In this document: one piece after another, positions 42,023-50,289 of the stretch
Layout of the letters: every line of letters begins with the position of its first letter
How positions within the stretch are numbered: position 1 is the first letter of the stretch
Source: CAYHPY01 sp964358485
Lineage (GTDB): Bacteria > Elusimicrobiota > Elusimicrobia > UBA1565 > UBA9628
NCBI GenBank assembly: GCA_964358485.1
Contig: CAYHPY010000001.1
Span: 62,001 to 126,000, forward strand
Direction of reading: 5' to 3'
DNA: 64,000 bases
Position numbers and translations under genes: made by a program
Notes under the pieces: model-generated
What the model was told of the DNA's origin: nothing
Database searches by the model: none
The model's input: only the letters and a program-made list of their open reading frames with translations

Positions 42023-43051
42023 TTAAATCCTGGCCCCGCCCGCCAAGTCCTTGGCCGAGACCGTCCGGCGGCGGAACTTGAAGGTCAAAGGGGTTTCCGG
42101 GTCCTTGAGGCCGTGGCCCGTGAGCACGCAGACGATCTTGCCCTTAAGAGGATAACCCTGCCGCGCGCACTTAAGCAGGCCCGCCACGCCGGCCGCGCTG
42201 GAGGGCTCGCAGAACACCCCTTCGGCCTTGGCCAAGAGCCGGTAGGCCGCCAAAATCTCCTTGTCGGTGACCGAATCGATCAAGCCGCCGGACTCGTCGC
42301 GGGCCTTGAGCGCCCCGTCCTTGGAAACCGGATTGCCGATGCGGATGGCGGAGGCCACCGTCTTGGGCTTGTCCACCGTGCGCCCCAGGACCAAGGGGGC
42401 CGCGCCCGCGGCCTGATAGCCCATCATCCGGGGGCGCAGGCCCAGCTCGGAGTAGCCGCGCCAGTAGGCGGTGATGTTTCCGGCGTTGCCCACCGGCATG
42501 AACTGAAAATCGGGGGCCTGGCCCAACTGCTCGGCCACCTCGAAGGCGGCGGTCTTCTGGCCCTCCAGGCGGTACGGGTTGGTGGAGTTGACCAAGGTGT
42601 AGCCCAGCTTGACGGCTTGCCGGCGCGCCAGCTCCAGGGCCTGGTCGAAATTGCCGCTCACCTCCACCGTCTCGGCGCCGTGCATGAGGGCCTGGGCCAG
42701 CTTTCCCTGGGCCACCGCCCCCTTGGGCAAAAACACCACGCAGCGCAGGCCCGCCCGCGCGGCGTAGGCGGCGGCGGACGCGGCGGTGTTTCCCGTGGAG
42801 GCGCACAGCACGCCCTTGGCCCCTTCCTCCACCGCCTTGGAGATGGCCAAGGTCATCCCGCGGTCTTTGAAGGAGCCGGTCGGGTTCATCCCTTCCAGTT
42901 TTAAATAGACCGCGCCCGTCGTCAGCCCCGCCGACGCCGCGATCAGGTCCGCCCGCAGCAAGGGGGTGTCGCCCTCGTGGAGGGTGACGATCGGCGTCTT
43001 GTCGGTGACCGGCAGGCGCTCGCGCCAGCGTTGGATGATTCCGGATGTCAC
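42023..43051 (-). CDS. thrC: Threonine synthase
   Basis: The 342-residue PLP enzyme converts O-phosphohomoserine to threonine. The PLP lysine is in N-P-T-G-S-F-K-D-R-G-M (about 56-66), with A-S-T-G-N-T-A-A-S-A and, near the end, E-P-S-S-A-A-G and V-L-T-G-H-G-L-K-D-P. It is the short threonine-synthase type (about 340-360 residues). The GTG start is fixed by TAAACT 7 nt upstream. It forms a unit with thrB. Confidence 0.95.
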   Translation of the reverse strand: MTSGIIQRWRERLPVTDKTPIVTLHEGDTPLLRADLIAASAGLTTGAVYLKLEGMNPTGSFKDRGMTLAISKAVEEGAKGVLCASTGNTAASAAAYAARAGLRCVVFLPKGAVAQGKLAQALMHGAETVEVSGNFDQALELARRQAVKLGYTLVNSTNPYRLEGQKTAAFEVAEQLGQAPDFQFMPVGNAGNITAYWRGYSELGLRPRMMGYQAAGAAPLVLGRTVDKPKTVASAIRIGNPVSKDGALKARDESGGLIDSVTDKEILAAYRLLAKAEGVFCEPSSAAGVAGLLKCARQGYPLKGKIVCVLTGHGLKDPETPLTFKFRRRTVSAKDLAGGARI

Positions 43052-43058
43052 GGCGACC

Positions 43059-43064
43059 AGTTTA
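43059..43064 (-). promoter_or_regulatory. -10 box TAAACT of thrC-thrB
   Basis: The hexamer ends 7 nt before GTG 43051. The same TAAACT-7 nt-GTG arrangement precedes hom at 47834, so these threonine genes may share leaderless control. Confidence 0.5.
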
Positions 43065-43148
43065 CATTTTTGGGGGGCCGGCCTTCATTGACTTCACTTG
43101 TTGCACGGGATAAAATGTCCCGGTCCAGGACCGAGTTCCGCGTAGGCC

Positions 43149-43177
43149 GCAAATTGCAATACAGACTTGCAATTTGC
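43149..43177. repeat. Perfect 11-bp inverted repeat, possible operator
   Basis: GCAAATTGCAA and its reverse complement TTGCAATTTGC are separated by 7 nt. The dyad lies just before the DUF4143 relic (43179). It may be the old operator or promoter region of that lost gene. Confidence 0.55.
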
Positions 43178-43178
43178 A

Positions 43179-43260
43179 GTAAAGGTCTACCTGCGGGACA
43201 GCGGCCCGCTCCACGCCCTGCTGGAGCTGCCCTCCGCCGGGGAGTTGCTGGGCCATCCCG
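43179..43260 (+). pseudogene. Fossil of a DUF4143 ATPase gene (internal fragment)
   Basis: In one frame the sequence reads V-K-V-Y-L-R-D-S-G-P-L-H-A-L-L-E-L and, further on, L-L-G-H-P-A. This aligns with P-K-I-Y-I-S-D-S-G-L-L-H-T-L-L-G-L...Q-S-H-P-K of the intact DUF4143 gene at 39969. The Walker region and the rest of the C-terminus are gone, so this is a deletion remnant of about 27 codons. Confidence 0.7.
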
Positions 43261-43307
43261 CCCATCGCGTCGGCCAAGGCGTCTCCCGCGTAGAGCTTCG
43301 GCCGGAA
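43261..43307 (-). pseudogene. Fossil of a 3' gene end resembling the AbiEii-like gene tail
   Basis: Read on the minus strand it encodes P-K-L-Y-A-G-D-A-L-A-D-A-M-G, nearly the same as P-R-L-Y-A-G-D-S-L-A-D-A-M-G at the C-terminus of the nucleotidyltransferase gene at 45388. About 35 of 40 bases match. It directly abuts the DUF4143 fossil, so the stretch is a junction of two decayed accessory genes. Confidence 0.55.
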
Positions 43308-43348
43308 GGAGTTTGAATTTCCTACAATGCGACTTAGATAAATTCCCG

Positions 43349-44644
43349 ATGATGAAAGCGAAGACGGCCCTTCTTCTGCTCCTCACTCTCTGTCTCTGTC
43401 CATTCGGAGGACGCGCATTTGCGGCGACGGAGAACGTGTTCCGTAAGCACAAGAATGCCGTTCTGCGCGTGCGCATTCTCGAGCGCTCCTCGGGCGCGCA
43501 AGCGAGCGTGGGCTCCGGGTTCTTCGTGGGGCGCGGCGGGCTGGCCGTCACCAACTTTCACGTCGTCGCCCACCTTGTTTGGAAGCCGGGCTCCTACGAG
43601 GCCGTGGGCGTGCTTGAAAACGACGAATCGAAGCGCGTCGAGCTTTTGGCCGTGGACGTCGTCCATGATCTGGCGGTGCTCCGCATCGAGGGAGCGCCGA
43701 CGCAATCTCTCATCCTGTCGGCCTCCATCCCCCCCAAGGGTCAACGGCTCTACGCCTTGGGCAATCCACATGACCTCGGGATGACGATCATCGAGGGAAG
43801 CTACAGCGGCCTGCTTGAGGACTCTTTGGTCCAGACGGTGCATCTGACGGGAACCTTGAATCCCGGCATGAGCGGGGGTCCGGTGCTCAACGGCTCTGGA
43901 CAGGTCGTGGGGGTTTCGGTGGCGAGCGCGGGAGACGAGGTGAGCTTCCTGGTGCCGGTGGCCTTCGTCAAGACCCTCGTTGAAAACGCCCCGGCCTCCG
44001 CCACTCCGGAGGCGTTGCGGGCGGCCGTGTCCTCCCAGCTCGCGTCCCACCAGGAGACCATCGCCGGCCGACTCACCGGGTCGCCCTTCCAAACGCAGAG
44101 CCTGGGGCCCTTCCAAGTTCCGGGGAAGCTTTCTCCGGCCTTCCGCTGCTGGGCCAACTCGGATGAAGCCGAGGGGCAGCCCTATGAAGTCATCCACTCG
44201 CAATGCGATGCCGACGGCACCGTCTTCATAAATGACAGGCTTAACACCGGCACGATTGACTTCGCGCATCACATGCTTGAGGGGGGGAGCCTCAACGCCT
44301 TCCGGCTCTCCGCTCTGCAGAAGCGCTATTTCCATGAGAACTCCTCGTTCGCCGGGGAAGCCGGGGGCTTTCTGTGGGCGGGCATGGGCCAGGAGGACCA
44401 GGATCTGACTCCTTATGATTGCTCTTCGTCCACCGTCGAATCGAGAGAGCTCGTTTTAAAGGCCATCATCTGCCTGCGCGCCTACAAAAAGTTCCCGGGC
44501 CTCTACGACATGCAGTGGAGGGGGACTTCCTTTGTGGACAGCCGCCGCGCGTTCACGTCCTATCTCACGGTCGAGGGAACTTCGCGCGAGAACGCGGAAA
44601 AGTTCCTGCGCCGGTATCTGGAGGCATTCACGTGGAAGAAGTAG
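43349..44644 (+). CDS. Exported trypsin-like serine protease (DegP/S1C-type)
   Basis: The 431-residue protein has a signal peptide (about 1-26). The chymotrypsin-fold triad is His71 in T-N-F-H-V-V, Asp107 in V-V-H-D-L-A-V-L, and Ser175 in N-P-G-M-S-G-G-P. No PDZ domain is evident. The remaining about 200 residues form an extra domain with cysteines and no recognised family. It should act in the periplasm or outside the cell. A second ATG lies directly after the first (43352). TAGATA upstream (43335-43340) is a possible -10. It overlaps the next membrane protein gene by 13 bp. Confidence 0.85.
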   Translation: MMKAKTALLLLLTLCLCPFGGRAFAATENVFRKHKNAVLRVRILERSSGAQASVGSGFFVGRGGLAVTNFHVVAHLVWKPGSYEAVGVLENDESKRVELLAVDVVHDLAVLRIEGAPTQSLILSASIPPKGQRLYALGNPHDLGMTIIEGSYSGLLEDSLVQTVHLTGTLNPGMSGGPVLNGSGQVVGVSVASAGDEVSFLVPVAFVKTLVENAPASATPEALRAAVSSQLASHQETIAGRLTGSPFQTQSLGPFQVPGKLSPAFRCWANSDEAEGQPYEVIHSQCDADGTVFINDRLNTGTIDFAHHMLEGGSLNAFRLSALQKRYFHENSSFAGEAGGFLWAGMGQEDQDLTPYDCSSSTVESRELVLKAIICLRAYKKFPGLYDMQWRGTSFVDSRRAFTSYLTVEGTSRENAEKFLRRYLEAFTWKK

Positions 44645-45321
44645 GGCCGCCGCCTGCTTCGCCGCCTCCCGCCGCGGAGGCGGGCCCGGGCCCGGTTGCC
44701 TGGATCGAGAGAGGGACGACGACGGCGCTGATCCTCCTGGTCACGATCCCGACCGACGCGGTGGTGATGTACAACGCGATGTATCAGCGCGTCTCGCCGC
44801 CCATGATCGGGTTCATCGTGATGACTTGGCTTATTTCGAATCTCGTGATGTTCCTCCCTTGGTCCGGCCTCTGGGCGTTGGCCACCAAGGTATTCCGGCG
44901 GCGCGCGCGCTTCATCGGCCATCTCAATACCGCCCTGCTCGCGGGCCTCCTGTGGACCTGGCTGCGCGGGTCCCTGGACGTTGTCGTGTTCGCCGTGTCC
45001 GCCGACGATCAACGCAGCGTGCCGTACTTCTTGCTTCTCGGCGCGGCCTTGTCGGCCACGCTCTGGGGGCACCTGCGGCTGGTCTCCACGGCGTCCCCGC
45101 GCCGGCTGGGGGGCGTTGCCATCATCATCGGCGCGTTCGTTGTCGGGATCGCCTCCGGCGTTCGGGCGCTTGCCATCCGGCGCACCCCCGCCGCGCGGAC
45201 CGCCGACATTACGATCTTTCCGCATTTCCTGCGGCTCACGGCTCCGGTGTCAATCGAGCGCCACATTCAGTCCCTGGATGGACTCAAGAAAACGGTCGAC
45301 GCGCGCGCGAAGGAACTCTAA
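44632..45321 (+). CDS. Membrane protein of unknown function coupled to the protease
   Basis: The 229-residue protein has a Pro-rich cytoplasmic N-terminus (about 1-20) and four or five membrane helices (near 28-48, 58-80, 95-115, 130-145, 160-178). A C-terminal extramembrane region of about 50 residues follows. GTG 44632 is chosen because it lies inside the protease 3' end, giving a coupled overlap. No family motif is recognised. It may anchor or regulate the secreted protease encoded upstream. Confidence 0.7.
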   Translation: MEEVGPPPASPPPAAEAGPGPVAWIERGTTTALILLVTIPTDAVVMYNAMYQRVSPPMIGFIVMTWLISNLVMFLPWSGLWALATKVFRRRARFIGHLNTALLAGLLWTWLRGSLDVVVFAVSADDQRSVPYFLLLGAALSATLWGHLRLVSTASPRRLGGVAIIIGAFVVGIASGVRALAIRRTPAARTADITIFPHFLRLTAPVSIERHIQSLDGLKKTVDARAKEL

Positions 45322-45387
45322 AGACCGCCGTTTCCGGGGGAAGTGTGTGGCGTCCTTTTTGGCGGCTAGCCCCAAAGCTTCGCCGGT

Positions 45388-46218
45388 TCAGCGCGGAGTC
45401 GACGCGCCCATCGCGTCGGCCAAGGAGTCCCCCGCGTAAAGCCTCGGCAAGATCCCGCCCGGCCGTCCGAAATGAGGCGCGCAGTCGACGGGGGCCCCGG
45501 GGCCCGGCAGCACGAACCGCCGTTCTTGGGGGGAATAATACAGGCAGCCCGCTTCCTCCGAAGGGCGGCTCCTCGCGAAGGCCTCCGCGCCCTCCAACGC
45601 TGCCAGCCACTGGGTTTTGAGGGCGGTCGGTTCCACCGGCGCGGCCAGGTGGAGACGCTCGAAATCCACCGGCTGGTAGCGCCCCCGGCGGCGGATGAGG
45701 TCCAGCAGGGAGATCGGGGTAAATCCCGGGTCCTTGCCGACCGCCGCCCAGAGCAGGGCCGGGAAGGGGAGGAGCTCCGCGTGGGCGTAGAGCACGTCCA
45801 GGAAATCCCGAGGCTCGTCGCGGCCGGCCAGCGCCAGGACTTTGTTGACGGCCAGATCCACGGGATGAAGCGCCCAGCCCGCGCCGGCCAGGCGCACGGC
45901 GGGCATGAAACGCCACGCCGAGTCGTGCGCCCATTCGATCTTCACTCCCTGGTCCCCGGCCTCGGCCAGCGCCCGGATGTATCCGGGCTGAGCGACTTGG
46001 ACCGACACCGCGATGCCGTTGTCCTCCAAGACCTTGCGGTCGGCCGCGAAGGCCGTGGCCACCCGCTCCGCGGAATCATGAAAGTAGTCCAGGTCATTGC
46101 TGAAACGCTTGGACTCCGGGCGAAAATGCAGGGCCGCCGCTCCGGCCAGGTGGCTGTCGGGAGTCCGATTTGGGGCCAGCAAGAGGGAGACCTTCGCTTG
46201 AAAAGGAGTTAGCGGCAT
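45388..46218 (-). CDS. AbiEii-like nucleotidyltransferase toxin
   Basis: The 276-residue protein has L-A-G-A-A-A-L-H-F then K-R-F-S-N-D-L-D-Y-F (about 25-48), the G-G-T-A-L...S-x-D-x-D pattern of the AbiEii/DUF1814 nucleotidyltransferases. D-L-A-V-N-K-V-L-A-L and R-D-F-L-D-V-L follow, also typical. Family toxins modify tRNA or GTP pools in type IV-like modules. The small upstream gene overlaps its start (ATG 46218 within the last codons), so they form a pair. The C-terminal L-Y-A-G-D-S-L-A-D-A-M-G tail recurs as a fossil at 43261-43307. Confidence 0.8.
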   Translation of the reverse strand: MPLTPFQAKVSLLLAPNRTPDSHLAGAAALHFRPESKRFSNDLDYFHDSAERVATAFAADRKVLEDNGIAVSVQVAQPGYIRALAEAGDQGVKIEWAHDSAWRFMPAVRLAGAGWALHPVDLAVNKVLALAGRDEPRDFLDVLYAHAELLPFPALLWAAVGKDPGFTPISLLDLIRRRGRYQPVDFERLHLAAPVEPTALKTQWLAALEGAEAFARSRPSEEAGCLYYSPQERRFVLPGPGAPVDCAPHFGRPGGILPRLYAGDSLADAMGASTPR

Positions 46219-46475
46219 AAGCGCGCCGCCGTTTCCCAAGCTTGCCGCCCGCCGTGTTTTTTAAGCTGCTCCACCACCCAGGGGATGTCGGACGCCGTCA
46301 GGGGGCGGGCGGGATCGAAGGACCAAAAGCAGGAGGTCTGGAATTTTCGGAAGGCGCGGCGGGCTTCCCGAAGGCGGACCATTTCCCTGGCCGTTTCCGG
46401 GGGCAGGACGCGGCGGCTCTTGGCGCCCCCACGGCGGCCGATTTCGGATAGGTAGCGGCGAATGGACTGGTCCAT
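46209..46475 (-). CDS. Small basic protein, putative antitoxin of the AbiEii-like pair
   Basis: The 88-residue protein begins M-D-Q-S-I-R-R-Y-L-S-E-I-G-R-R-G-G-A-K-S-R-R, with an R-R-G-G-x-K-S-R-R basic motif often seen in the small partner of nucleotidyltransferase modules. The rest is helical, with F-W-S-F-D-P near the centre. It has a strong leaderless promoter with a palindrome in the spacer, as expected for an autoregulated antitoxin. The function is inferred only from size, order and promoter. Confidence 0.7.
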   Translation of the reverse strand: MDQSIRRYLSEIGRRGGAKSRRVLPPETAREMVRLREARRAFRKFQTSCFWSFDPARPLTASDIPWVVEQLKKHGGRQAWETAARLCR

Positions 46476-46481
46476 TGGTAT

Positions 46482-46510
46482 ATTATAAGCCGCTTATGAT
46501 AAAAAGTCAA
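46482..46510 (-). promoter_or_regulatory. Strong promoter with operator-like palindrome for the AbiEii-like pair
   Basis: TTGACT (46505-46510), 17 bp, TATAAT (46482-46487), then 6 nt to ATG 46475. A 13-bp palindrome ATAAGCCGCTTAT (46485-46497) overlaps the -10 and spacer. It is the best-matching promoter in the window, and a repressor here would block RNA polymerase. Confidence 0.75.
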
Positions 46511-46541
46511 TATTACGGCCCCTGGCAGTCCTGGGCCGTGT

Positions 46542-47834
46542 TTACAGCATCCGCAGAACGGTATGCTTGGCGGCCACGGACCCCAGCCGCAAAATCTCGC
46601 GGCGGGCGGCGTCCACCTGGCCGTGCTCGGCCTCATGGGTGGTCAGGACTATGGGCACGCCCCAGCGCGTGCGCTCGGCCGGCTGGTGGATGGTGGCAAT
46701 CGAGATCCCGCGCCCGCCCAACGCCTTGGCGATGGACGCCAGCACCCCGGGCTTGTCCTGGGCGTGAAAGCGCAGGTAGAACGGGGCCTTGGACTGGGCC
46801 ACGGCAATCAAGCGCGACGGCCGCCGGTCCAGCTTGCGGGCGGGGATCGAGCCCAAAAGATCGCGGGACAGCATGAACACGTCGCCCACCACGGCGCTGG
46901 CGGCCGGTCCCGGGCCCGCGCCCTTTCCGTAGAACATCAGGTCCCCGGCGGAGGAGGCCCGGACCAAGAGGGCGTTGAACTCCCGGTGCACCGAGGCCAG
47001 CGGATGGGCCAAAGGCACCAAGGTGGGAAACACATGCGCCTCCACCCCCACCGACGCGCCCCAGTCCAGCTTCAAGGAGCCCAACAGCCGCACGGTGCGG
47101 CCCAGCTCCTCCTTGGCGAAGGCCAAATCCGCCTCGTGCAGGTTCTCGATCCCTTCGCGGGCGATCTTCATGGACGGCAAAGAGGTCCCCGTCAGCAAGG
47201 AGGCCAGCACCGAGACCTTGTGCGCGGTGTCGGTGCCATTTAAATCCAAGGTGGGGTCCTTCTCGGCCAAGCCTTTTTCCTGAGCCTCCTTCAAAGCGGC
47301 CTGTAGGGGAATGCCTTCCTGCGCGCGGCTTAAAATGTAGTTCGTGGTCCCGTTCAAAATCCCCGTCACCGCTTCAATCGTGTTGCCCGCCAGGCCGTTG
47401 TCTAAAGCCTCGATGATGGGAATGCCGCCCGCCACGCTGGCCTCGAAATAAAGGCGCGCCCCGCGCCGGGCGGCGGCCTTCTGCAGTTCGGGCCAGCAAT
47501 GGGCCAGCAGGCGCTTGTTGGCGGTGACCACATTCATGCCCGACTCCAGGGAGAACAAGACCAGTCGCCGCGCGTCCTCCAGGCCGCCGATCACCTCCAC
47601 GATGATGTCGATCCCGGGGTGGCTGACGAGTTGGCGGGGGTCGGTGGTCTGATAGACGTCTTTGCCCAGGCCGAGAGCTTTGGCCTCTTTCTTGACCTGG
47701 CGGTCGCAGACGGCGCCGATAACGATGTCGGCGCCCAGTCGCCGGGAGAATTTCTCTCGATTGGCCTGCAGGAGGCGAATGGTTTCCCGTCCGACGAAGC
47801 CCAGGCCGGCGACGGCCACGTTGATGGTTCTCAC
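46542..47834 (-). CDS. hom: Homoserine dehydrogenase
   Basis: The 430-residue enzyme reduces aspartate semialdehyde to homoserine. It has the N-terminal Rossmann motif V-A-G-L-G-F-V-G-R-E-T, the central catalytic region with G-T-T-N-Y-I-L (about 164-170), and D-L-N-G-T-D-T-A-H-K. A C-terminal ACT domain (A-Q-D-K-P-G-V-L-A-S-I-A-K-A-L) senses an amino acid. Size is normal for the monofunctional, ACT-containing form. GTG 47834 is 7 nt from a TAAACT box. Confidence 0.95.
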   Translation of the reverse strand: MRTINVAVAGLGFVGRETIRLLQANREKFSRRLGADIVIGAVCDRQVKKEAKALGLGKDVYQTTDPRQLVSHPGIDIIVEVIGGLEDARRLVLFSLESGMNVVTANKRLLAHCWPELQKAAARRGARLYFEASVAGGIPIIEALDNGLAGNTIEAVTGILNGTTNYILSRAQEGIPLQAALKEAQEKGLAEKDPTLDLNGTDTAHKVSVLASLLTGTSLPSMKIAREGIENLHEADLAFAKEELGRTVRLLGSLKLDWGASVGVEAHVFPTLVPLAHPLASVHREFNALLVRASSAGDLMFYGKGAGPGPAASAVVGDVFMLSRDLLGSIPARKLDRRPSRLIAVAQSKAPFYLRFHAQDKPGVLASIAKALGGRGISIATIHQPAERTRWGVPIVLTTHEAEHGQVDAARREILRLGSVAAKHTVLRML

Positions 47835-47841
47835 GGGAGGG

Positions 47842-47847
47842 AGTTTA
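47842..47847 (-). promoter_or_regulatory. -10 box TAAACT of hom, overlapping the helicase stop codon
   Basis: TAAACT ends 7 nt before GTG 47834. Its first three bases are the TAA stop of the upstream helicase gene (47845-47847). Confidence 0.5.
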
Positions 47848-50289
47848 CTTTTTTTGGGGTGTTATCTTTATGACGATTGGTAGGCAATCCACGAATTCCG
47901 CAACCACGCGGAAGTCATCCTCTCCTGCATTTTCAAGGATGATGGGCTCGAATTCCGGATTGATCGGCGATAATGTAATCCGGACTCGTTTCCAGGCGCC
48001 CTCGTCAGTGACCCCGACCTCGCTCGAGTACTTCTTTACGGTATACCGGCCGTCGTTCTCAGGGTCACAGATCAAGCGGCTTTCGACTAGGACGATCTTG
48101 CCATTCCGGCTCCCACCTCTTTCCCATCGGAAAATGCACCAAGCTCCGTCCGGAATTCTTGGGAGCATTGACCGGCCTTTGACGAAGGTAACGAACATGT
48201 CTCGATTCAGCCGCCAGCCTGAGGGAACTTCCACCCAGCCAAGGGGGTTTGTTTTTTGCTCCTCGGTGAATTCACCCGCGGCCACGGCGAGGGAGAAAAC
48301 CGGGAGGTGCGTGACGTGCTGTGCGGTGAGCGCGATATTGGGCAGGATAAATGGTTCCGGTGCCGGGTTGATCTCAAGCGGAGGCGTGACGGCGTGACGG
48401 GCGGCGTTCGTGAGGTGCTCTTGCAGGTAGGCGCTCAGGTCCGTGTCCTCGCACCATACAAAGCAGCCCTTCCGGCCGCGCGTCAGCAAAGTTTTATACG
48501 TTCCTTTGATGATTTCCTGGACCCGGTCGAGAATCGCCTTTTCCGCCGCCGACTTTCCCTTCGCCGCGAGTAGGTCGGATTTCCAGCCCTTCAAAGATGA
48601 GTCGGTCTTGGCGCGCATTTCGGGGATGCCGACGACCTTCCCATCCTTTAATGAGAGGTCGCCCCCAATTAGGACGCCGAGCCAGTCGAATTCAAGGCCT
48701 TGGCAGGTATGAATGCAGCCGACCTGTCCGATGCCGTCCGGGCTGGTGGCCCAATTTTCCCCATCAAAATTCCATGGAAGCTTCAACTCATCGGCCGCCA
48801 CGTGCTTGGTGCCGGCACCGCGCCCGCGTCCCTGCTTTGGCCAATCCCATGAGTAGCCCGCGATGAGGCGCGCCTTGTTGGCCGCGTTTTTGGCCCTGAG
48901 CGCGGCGTAAAGGTCTTCGGCCCTCTCGAAAACGCGAAAATCGTATTCGTTATCCCAGCCCGCGGCGGCCCCAGTTCCTCCGACTTGAAGAACTTGATCG
49001 AGCCAATTTAAATATCCAGTGGAGCCGTTGCAGCGGAACTGGGCCGATAACCGCAAGGGCTCCTGCATCTCGGCGTTAAACTTTTTCGCGGCTTTTCTGA
49101 TCGCCGCCACGGAGCCGATGTCGTTCCAGGAAACCGTTTGGCCCTCATCGATGAAAAATACGCTGACGCGGGCCGCTCGAACCATGTCTTCGACCATGCT
49201 GTTGCCTTTGTACTGAAACGCCCCTTTCCCTTTGAGGCGATGGGCCTCATCGATTATCAGCACTTCAAATTGCCGGTCCTTGCGGTAATCGACGTCGTGG
49301 AAGGTCCATGAGGAATTCAAAAGTTGACGGCCATCTTCTCGATACCCCCGGTTTCCGCGGGATAATTGCTCTATCAACGTTTTTCGGAAGGCGGCGTTGG
49401 GGGCCACGAAGAATCCCGCCCGCTTTTCCTTTAGAATTTCGGAGAGCAGGCGAATTGCAATGACGGATTTTCCGGTTCCGGGCCCGCCCTCGATTATGAA
49501 GACATGTCGCTTGGTTAAATTCTTTTTGGTGAGGATTTCGTGGCGGACAATTTGAAATGCCTCGTACTGCTCATTGATCAAGAAGAACTCCGGATTTCCA
49601 TCCAGCATGCTGCTAACTCGTCCGATCAGTTCGTCGGACGGCCGCATCTTGCCGTTTTCGATAAGGAACATCACATCCCGCTTGGGTTTCAGCGGAACGA
49701 CGGTTTCGAGGTATTTTTTCAGTTCTTGGGAATCGTTCGCCAGAAATAGCCGCGAATCTTTCAACAGATCCTTGTACTTGGGGTCCTCCAAAGGTTCCGG
49801 CTTTCGACGATTTAGGTTGAAGAGATAGGCCGCGGCATGGAGGGAAATGGCCGCTTGCCGGACATCTTCGTTGAAGTTCAGAATCAGCCCTTTGTAGCCC
49901 AGCGCCTGGGCGGATGGGTGCTGAGTTATTTTCCCGCCGCCCACGGGAGCCCAGACCATGTCCTCCGGTCCGGCCGCCCTGGCATCTGCCCACGCCTTAA
50001 GTTCAATGATTAGCCCGTTGTCGGTTTTGCCGTCATTGCCGGACAGAAGAACATCCACGCGGAAGCGGCCCGCGGCCGAAACATGATACTCGATGGCCAC
50101 CTGCACCTCATCCTCGACTTGGGCGTTGCCCAAAGCTATTGAAAAGCGCGCGTATTCGTCCGCCCACACTCTCTGATCGCTGGGGACGCTGCCGGTCTTT
50201 TCCCGGAACTTGGTTACAAGCATCGATTGTAGCCGGTTTGCGTTGACATCTTCGAGGAACCCGGCTCTGGACGATTGATAGATAATCAT
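47845..50289 (-). CDS. Nuclease-like / DUF2075 helicase / S24 peptidase-like fusion protein
   Basis: The 814-residue protein has three parts. Residues about 60-160 look like a restriction-endonuclease fold (R-V-D79-V-L-L, then I-I-E96-L-K98-A-W). Residues about 240-630 are a DUF2075 (SF1) helicase: Walker A G-G-P-G-T-G-K-S (268-275), I-I-D-E-A-H (345-350), H-T-C-Q-G-L-E-F-D-W near 527-536, and L-T-R-G-R. Residues about 690-814 resemble the LexA/S24 peptidase fold, with G-R-S707-M-L-P-R-I-P-D-G and T-V-K-K752/753-Y, the expected Ser/Lys dyad. It overlaps the Fic gene by 4 bp (ATGA). A damage-responsive or defence role is an inference. Confidence 0.8.
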   Translation of the reverse strand: MIIYQSSRAGFLEDVNANRLQSMLVTKFREKTGSVPSDQRVWADEYARFSIALGNAQVEDEVQVAIEYHVSAAGRFRVDVLLSGNDGKTDNGLIIELKAWADARAAGPEDMVWAPVGGGKITQHPSAQALGYKGLILNFNEDVRQAAISLHAAAYLFNLNRRKPEPLEDPKYKDLLKDSRLFLANDSQELKKYLETVVPLKPKRDVMFLIENGKMRPSDELIGRVSSMLDGNPEFFLINEQYEAFQIVRHEILTKKNLTKRHVFIIEGGPGTGKSVIAIRLLSEILKEKRAGFFVAPNAAFRKTLIEQLSRGNRGYREDGRQLLNSSWTFHDVDYRKDRQFEVLIIDEAHRLKGKGAFQYKGNSMVEDMVRAARVSVFFIDEGQTVSWNDIGSVAAIRKAAKKFNAEMQEPLRLSAQFRCNGSTGYLNWLDQVLQVGGTGAAAGWDNEYDFRVFERAEDLYAALRAKNAANKARLIAGYSWDWPKQGRGRGAGTKHVAADELKLPWNFDGENWATSPDGIGQVGCIHTCQGLEFDWLGVLIGGDLSLKDGKVVGIPEMRAKTDSSLKGWKSDLLAAKGKSAAEKAILDRVQEIIKGTYKTLLTRGRKGCFVWCEDTDLSAYLQEHLTNAARHAVTPPLEINPAPEPFILPNIALTAQHVTHLPVFSLAVAAGEFTEEQKTNPLGWVEVPSGWRLNRDMFVTFVKGRSMLPRIPDGAWCIFRWERGGSRNGKIVLVESRLICDPENDGRYTVKKYSSEVGVTDEGAWKRVRITLSPINPEFEPIILENAGEDDFRVVAEFVDCLPIVIKITPQKK

